This document shows, piece after piece, positions 58,732 through 64,000 of a stretch of 64,000 nucleotides of DNA. The stretch comes from Photobacterium sp. JCM 19050 (GTDB lineage: Bacteria; Pseudomonadota; Gammaproteobacteria; Enterobacterales; Vibrionaceae): assembly GCA_001310455.1 (NCBI GenBank), contig BAXG01000012.1, forward strand, positions 1-64,000, given 5' to 3'. Below the pieces are notes generated by a model, which had not been told where the DNA came from, searched no databases, and was given only the letters and a program-made list of their open reading frames with translations. Each line of letters starts with the position of its first letter. Position 1 is the first letter of the stretch. The position numbers and the translations under genes were made by a program.

Positions 58732-59816
58732 TCAGTTGATGCTGTTGTGCTTTTTGCATTGAGTGATTGCATTGTCAAGCAGCGACAGGGCAGTACCGGC
58801 GTACGGAGGTAAGGCCGCGTCTGATTCCCGGACTGGCGTTGTACGCGCACCCCATTGAATCACCCGGCTCCCCAGGTCAGCCCTGCACCAAATGCAGCGG
58901 TAAGAATCCGGCTTCCCGGTTTGACGATGCCTTGTTCAACCGCTTCGCAGAGTGCGATAGGAACCGTAGCCGCAGAAGTATTGCCGTAATTCTGAATATT
59001 GATAAACGCTTTTTCCAACGGTACGCCTGCATGGTCGCACAACGCTTCAATAATCCGGCGGTTTGCCTGGTGCGGTATGACTACATCTACATCGTCAGCC
59101 GTGATTTGGCTTTGCCCCATGACAGAGTGAACGGCAGAACCCATCCCTTTTACGGCACGGCGGAAAATTTCGCGTCCAACAAATTGGAATTCAAAGAAAC
59201 CGCTTTGCTCGTCGAAGCGATCCATAGCTGTGCCGAATTTAGGGATAGCAAGTACATCGCGGGCTTCTGAATCGCAACCCAATTGAGCGGTTAGCAAACC
59301 AGCGGGTTCATTGGTTTTGCTTAGTACGACAGCACCGGCACCATCACCAAACAAGACAGCGGTGTCGCGCTTGCTCCAATCCAAATACCAAGTAAGACGC
59401 TCGGCCCCAATAACGACGGCGTGTTGATAGTTTCCTGCCTGAATCATACGCGTGGCTGTTTCAAGGCTATAGAGGAAACCGGTACATGCTGCATTGAGAT
59501 CAAAGGCGGCTGCTCGTTTGGCACCGAGGTTTTGCTGAACCTTTGAGGCGATATTGGGGATGAGGGTATCCGGTGAACAGGTTGCGACGATGATAAGGTC
59601 AACGTGTTCCGGCTCAATGCCAGCGCAGTCAATGGCTTGTCGGGCTGCAACGGTTGCCAGATCGGATGTTTCTACGTGGCTGATACGGCGGCAACTGATG
59701 CCGGTACGTGAGGTGATCCATTCGTCGGAGGTATCCAGAAAAGTGCTCAGATCATCGTTAGTCAGCCGGGCCGGTGGAAGGCATTTTCCCCAGCCGGTAA
59801 TCTCTGCGTATGTCAT
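58732..59816 (-). CDS. 3-oxoacyl-ACP synthase III homologue, FabH2 type (frame broken near 58864)
   Basis: About 361 residues after adding one G. Thiolase fold with catalytic Cys in [15 protein letters not shown], His in [11 protein letters not shown] and Asn in [11 protein letters not shown]. Without repair the protein would end at LTWGAG; with it the expected tail ([13 protein letters not shown]) continues to a TGA at 58732-58734. The opening [20 protein letters not shown] is typical of the second, chromosome-dispersed FabH of Vibrio and relatives rather than the fab-cluster enzyme. GGAAGAA just upstream supports ATG 59816. Confidence 0.88.
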
Positions 59817-59897
59817 ACATTGTTCTTCCATAAATCCGTCACATCAGTGTACCCATGCCGACGCCAATAGACAATTATTGCTTAGCTGTCAGTGAGA

Positions 59898-59926
59898 TAA
59901 AAAAAGGCGCTGCAATGCAGCGCCAA
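59898..59926 (-). terminator. Terminator of the DASS transporter gene
   Basis: Read on the minus strand: GGCGCTGCA-(T)TGCAGCGCC followed by a run of seven T, about 60 bases after the transporter stop. Confidence 0.88.
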
Positions 59927-59985
59927 AGTGTTTAGAGCAGTAACCAGGTACGTCAGGGTACCTCATTGTTTTTATGGAGCAATGC

Positions 59986-61355
59986 TTACCAGAACATCCA
60001 GGCGAATGCAGAAATTGCCATGATACATACGATATTGAGGTAAACACCCGCACGCATCATGTCGCTCTGTTTGATATAGCCGGAGCCGAAGACAATCGCA
60101 TTGGGTGGTGTCGCAACCGGCAGCATAAAGGCACAGGATGCTGCAATGGCAATCAGTGCAGAGAGAATGACCGGAGACATTCCCAGCGCTTCTGCGATGG
60201 TGGCGAAGACTGGTACCAGAAGGGCTGCACTTGCCGTATTACTCGCAAATTCTGTCAGGAACACAACAAAGGTGACAACGGCCAGGATAGTGAAGAAGAT
60301 TCCAGCCTGCTCCAGGAATACACTCATCCCATTTGCAAGGAATACACTGGTACCGGTAGTCTTCAGTACGTTGCTCAGGCAGAGGCCGCCTCCGAACAAC
60401 AGTAACACGCCCCAGTCAGTGGTTTTTTCAATGTCCTTCCACTCAACCACTCTCGATGCACCGAGAGCAACAATAGCACCCACCGCAACGAGCGTATCGA
60501 ACTTGCTGAGACCGCCGAGCATGCCATTGATAGGCTTACTGAAAATCCAGAGGAAAACCGTGATTGCAAAAATCACCAGGGTGATAAGGCGAGTGTTGTT
60601 CCACTCAACCGGCTTATGGTCAATCTCAAAAGTGTGGTTGAGGTTAGGTTTGGTCAGGAAGTAAAGCACAGAGATGGCAAGAGGCAATACGACCAGGGTG
60701 ACGGGCAGGCCAAGCTCCATCCACTCAGAAAAGCTCAGGCCGACCTCTGCCGCTGCAATGGCGTTTGGTGGGCTTCCCACCAGCGTTGCAATACCACCGA
60801 TACTGGCAGAGTACGCGACACCCAGCAGGACAAAGACGTAGGTGCTGCGTTCTTTTTTCGCATCAACCTTGGTGAGCACCCCAAGAACCAGTGGAAGCAT
60901 CAATGCAGCTGTAGCTGTGTTACTGATCCACATCGAAAGGCCGGCGGTGACACCGAACAGCATTAATACTGCGGCAGACATTTTCCCTCTGGCGATAAGC
61001 AGCACTTTATCTGCAATCGCTTGATCCAGCTGTTGGCGTCGCATGGCAGCAGCGAGTGCAAAACCACCGAGGAAAAGGAAAATGATGGGGTTGGCGAAAT
61101 TTGAAAATGCCGTGGGTGTTTTAAAGACGCCGAGTGTAACGGCCAGCAGCGGTACAAGAAGAGCTGTCACACTGACATGCAGGCTTCCGTAAGCCAAAGT
61201 ACCGCGACGAATACAAGGATACTCAGTCCTTTATTTACCATCGGGTCAAACGGCAATGTCGCCAGCATGGTAAGGAACAGGGCAATATTTGCCAGAAGTA
61301 TGATGCTGTTTCGATGAAACAGCCAGTGTTTGATGGCTAACGTTAAGGCTGTCAT
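59986..61355 (-). CDS. DASS (SLC13) family Na+-coupled anion/dicarboxylate carrier (frame broken near 61182)
   Basis: About 456 residues with 11 or more TM helices. The SNT motifs for Na+ and carboxylate binding are visible twice: [16 protein letters not shown] and [30 protein letters not shown] and [14 protein letters not shown] are the paired half-site loops. The frame breaks where GCC should be GCCC, restoring [17 protein letters not shown]. Succinate, malate or sulfate are possible substrates; no regulator is adjacent. Confidence 0.92.
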
Positions 61356-61557
61356 AGGGCTTCCTTTTCAATGCGTTATGATTTTCCGCTGAGTTCTGTG
61401 CCTCAGTTGCCCTGATGTTACCGTTATGAAAATGATTGTTAAGTGTCTGGTGTGGCAGTTTTAACTAATTGGAAAAATGGATTGGAGATTTGTGAGAAGA
61501 GGGATTGAGGATGGGTAGAAACCTACCCATTGTATTCTGTCTTGGATAATGACTGGT

Positions 61558-62241
61558 TTATTGCTCGGCTGAATGTAGAGGTGGCTCCTGAATGCTTAGG
61601 GGTTCTTTGGGGCCGGTAAACCGGGGCGTGGTATCCAGAAGGTAAATGTCCAGAAATGCCTTTACGCGAGCGGCGATTTCCCGAATCCGTATTTTAACCG
61701 CTGCCCATCCTTCAGGACCCGGAACCGCCAGGCAAATAGCATCAATGCCACGGTGTTTGGCGATAAATAACGCTCGTTCACAATGGAATTGTTGGGTAAC
61801 GATGGTGAAATGGTCAGTTTCAAAAACCTGCTTTGCACGAACAACGGAATCGAGCGTTGAGAAACCGGCATAATCGAGGTGAATATCGTTTTCGGGAACA
61901 CCTTTTTTCAACAGATCCCGTTTCATTGTCCAAGGCTCGTTGTAAGAACGGTGGGCGTTGTCACCACTGAGTAAAAAGGCTTTTATCTTACCATCCTCAA
62001 AAAGCTTGTAAGCGGTTTCAATTCGGTACTGGTAGTAGGGGTTCAGATCCCGACGAATGTATTTGCTGGTACCGGGGACCAAACCTATTTCACGGTCGGG
62101 GAGTGTATCGATATCGTGGTAAATCTTGTCTTTGGCGCCGTAAGTAACCCAATAGTCGATACTTAGTGCAACCACAGCGACGGATGCCAACATCAATAAG
62201 GCATAAAAAAATAAACGGCAGAGTAGCTTGGTTTTGAACAT
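61558..62241 (-). CDS. SanA-like DUF218 protein
   Basis: 227 residues. One N-terminal TM helix (CRLFFYALLMLASVAVVALS) anchors a DUF218 domain in the periplasm. Key segments are IGLVPGTSKYIRRDLNPYYQ, LLSGDNAHRSYNEPWTMK and ITIVTQQFHCERALFIAK-like TIVTQQFHCERALFIAKH, matching SanA/SfiX. SanA affects envelope permeability and vancomycin sensitivity in enterobacteria. ATG 62241 is selected at the start of the TM region. Confidence 0.88.
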   Translation of the reverse strand: MFKTKLLCRLFFYALLMLASVAVVALSIDYWVTYGAKDKIYHDIDTLPDREIGLVPGTSKYIRRDLNPYYQYRIETAYKLFEDGKIKAFLLSGDNAHRSYNEPWTMKRDLLKKGVPENDIHLDYAGFSTLDSVVRAKQVFETDHFTIVTQQFHCERALFIAKHRGIDAICLAVPGPEGWAAVKIRIREIAARVKAFLDIYLLDTTPRFTGPKEPLSIQEPPLHSAEQ

Positions 62242-62365
62242 GAGAAACAACTTATAAAAACGGTTGATGCAGATCCAGTCGAGGAGCAATTCTACATTAA
62301 CAGAAGGGTAAAATAAGTGACTTTTCTGCCTCTTTCACGTTTCCCGTCATAGATTTGGACCAAAA

Positions 62366-62398
62366 ATAAAGAAAGCCGCATAAGCGACTTTCTTTACA
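62366..62398 (-). terminator. Terminator of the malic enzyme gene
   Basis: On the minus strand AAAGAAAGTCGC-TTAT-GCGGCTTTCTTT followed by ATTTTTG; T-rich. Confidence 0.8.
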
Positions 62399-62405
62399 AG
62401 GCGGG

Positions 62406-64000
62406 TTAGAACGACGTTCGCTTGTATTGGCGATAAACCGGTTCCCAGAAATTGCTTTCAATTTGCTCTTGAATGGCTTCATCAGTCAGTTCTGTTGCAA
62501 ACCCCTGTTCGATAGCCTTCTTGGCAACAGCAAATGCAATGTGCTTGGACACTTCCTGGATGTCTTCTAGCGACGGGAGAAGAGCACCATACCCATTTTT
62601 CGCGAGAGGGGAGCACTCTGCCAATGCTCGACTGGATGCCATCAACATTTCGTCGCTGACACGCTTGGCGCCTACAGAAAGGACGCCAAGGCCGATGCCC
62701 GGGAAGATGTAGCTGTTGTTACACTGGGCAATGGGATAAGTCTGTCCGTTTACAAGACGTACCGGCTCGAACGGGCTTCCGGTTGCCACAAGGGCTTCAC
62801 CGTTCGTCCAGTGCAGAATGTCAAACGGTGTGGCTTCGACGCGGCTTGTCGGGTTAGAAAGCGGGAAAACAATCGGGCGAGGGCAGTTTGCATGCATCTC
62901 TCTGATGATTTCTTCTGTGAATAGACCCGGTGCTCCTGACACGCCAATAAGCACAGTGGGTTTGGCGTTTTTGACTACATCCAACAGGGAAATATTTTGT
63001 GCAGCCTGAAGTTCCCAGTCAGCTACGTCGTTTGAGTTCTGAACCAGACGCTGTTGGAAATCAAGCAGGTTAGGCATGTTGTCGAGCAGCAGGCCCCAAC
63101 GGTCAACCATAAAGACTTTCTTGCGCGCTTCTGCGTCTGAAATACCTTCCGACACCATTTGTGCAATGATTGCCTCGGCAATACCGCAACCGGCTGAGCC
63201 AGCGCCCAGGAACGTAATACGCTGCTCTGATACTTTCGTCCCTGCTGCTTTGCAGGCGGCTATCAATGAGCCGACAGTGACAGCTGCTGTGCCCTGAATA
63301 TCATCGTTGAAGCAACAAACACGATCTTTGTATCGCTCCAGGATAGGCATCGCGTTTTTCTGGGCGAAGTCTTCAAACTGGATCAACGCATCCGGCCAGC
63401 GAAGTGTCACCGCCTGAATAAACTCTTCGACAAAAGCTTCATACTCTTTGCCTGTCACGCGAGGATGACGCCAGCCCATATACATCGGGTCGGAAAGGCG
63501 CTGAGGGTTGTTTGTGCCTACATCAAGCACCACAGGGAGAGTGTAAGCGGGGCTGATGCCACCACATGCGGTATACAGAGAGAGCTTACCGATTGGGATA
63601 CCCATTCCTCCGATGCCCTGGTCGCCAAGGCCGAGGATTCGTTCACCGTCAGTCACCACAATCACTTTTACATTGTGGCGGGTGGCGTTGTTAAGCATTT
63701 CGTCCATGCGATGGCGGTTTGGATAAGAGATAAACAGACCGCGAGCACGACGATAGATATTTGAGAAATTTTCACACGCAGCGCCAACCGTTGGCGTGTA
63801 AATGATTGGCATCATGTCAGTGATGTGATCGTTGACCAGCCGGTAGAATAACGTCTCGTTGGTATCCTGAATATTACGCAGGTAGATGTGGCGATCCATA
63901 TCATTTTCGAAACTTTGATATTGGAGATAAGCTCGCTCAGCCTGCTCTTCAATCGACTCGATGGCCTCCGGAAGCAAACCCTCCAGATTGAAGAAGATGC
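62406..64000 (-). CDS. maeA: NAD-dependent malic enzyme, N-terminus outside window
   Basis: The C-terminal ~531 residues are present and the frame stays open to the right edge. It decarboxylates malate to pyruvate with NAD+. Signatures are [57 protein letters not shown] (metal and malate ligands) and the NAD loop [16 protein letters not shown]. The C-terminus YRQYKRTSF is complete. SfcA/MaeA type rather than the MaeB phosphotransacetylase fusion. Confidence 0.95.
   Translation of the reverse strand, partial: IFFNLEGLLPEAIESIEEQAERAYLQYQSFENDMDRHIYLRNIQDTNETLFYRLVNDHITDMMPIIYTPTVGAACENFSNIYRRARGLFISYPNRHRMDEMLNNATRHNVKVIVVTDGERILGLGDQGIGGMGIPIGKLSLYTACGGISPAYTLPVVLDVGTNNPQRLSDPMYMGWRHPRVTGKEYEAFVEEFIQAVTLRWPDALIQFEDFAQKNAMPILERYKDRVCCFNDDIQGTAAVTVGSLIAACKAAGTKVSEQRITFLGAGSAGCGIAEAIIAQMVSEGISDAEARKKVFMVDRWGLLLDNMPNLLDFQQRLVQNSNDVADWELQAAQNISLLDVVKNAKPTVLIGVSGAPGLFTEEIIREMHANCPRPIVFPLSNPTSRVEATPFDILHWTNGEALVATGSPFEPVRLVNGQTYPIAQCNNSYIFPGIGLGVLSVGAKRVSDEMLMASSRALAECSPLAKNGYGALLPSLEDIQEVSKHIAFAVAKKAIEQGFATELTDEAIQEQIESNFWEPVYRQYKRTSF

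Noticed and set aside
232..61355. Calling each broken gene a pseudogene
   Set aside because: All breaks are missing bases in short runs, spread evenly and including core genes, which is better explained by sequence error.

Overview
The window looks like a chromosomal segment of a marine gammaproteobacterium in or near the Vibrionaceae. Supporting signs are a MipA/OmpV-like porin, the DUF3334, DUF3802 and YaiL families, a Vibrio-type second FabH, a glycine-riboswitch-controlled AGCS symporter, and the enterobacterial/vibrio gene neighbourhood bcr, rsuA, radD, rplY. Grimontia or Enterovibrio is a guess from gene content only.

Layout. Positions 1-15.7 kb are mostly core genes: a class II glutamine amidotransferase, a 2OG-Fe(II) oxygenase, an OmpV-like porin, azoreductase, a YidE-type transporter, a split B12-dependent ribonucleotide reductase (nrdJa/nrdJb), tRNA-Cys, a HAD hydrolase, a Na+/alanine-glycine symporter behind a tandem glycine riboswitch, a membrane J-domain protein, an amidase homologue lacking both catalytic serines, and yaiL. 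From 15.7 to 33.1 kb lies an accessory defence island. From 33.1 to 64 kb core genes resume: M32 carboxypeptidase, a gamma-glutamylcyclotransferase-like gene, OmpA, DNA polymerase II, L25, RadD, RsuA, Bcr, a MATE pump, an ABC/AttH-type operon, a GAPDH variant, TapT-like DTW protein, NagK, FabH2, a DASS carrier, SanA and malic enzyme (cut by the right edge).

The island is the most interesting part. It encodes a type III CRISPR-Cas system whose effector genes are fused as in the III-D variant (III-Dv) architecture: an HD-less Cas10 with a GGDE palm motif, a Cas7-Csx10(Cas5-like) fusion, a double Cas7, and a large TIGR03986-like Cas7 protein. The adaptation genes are a Cas6-reverse transcriptase-Cas1 fusion plus Cas2, which predicts spacer capture from RNA. 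A 7-repeat array follows, then a DEDDh exonuclease, a CARF/PD-(D/E)XK nuclease of the Card1/Can2 (DUF1887) type, and, converging on them, a very large gene ending in a CorA-like membrane module. I infer an immune locus with two different candidate second-messenger effectors, one soluble nuclease and one membrane protein.

About 30 otherwise intact genes across the whole window, including essential-type core genes, are each broken by one or two missing bases, nearly always in a homopolymer. Every one is restored by adding bases, never by removing them, and the repaired lengths come out as whole codons. This points to deletion errors in the sequence rather than to pseudogenes, so I annotate these genes as single CDS spanning the break.
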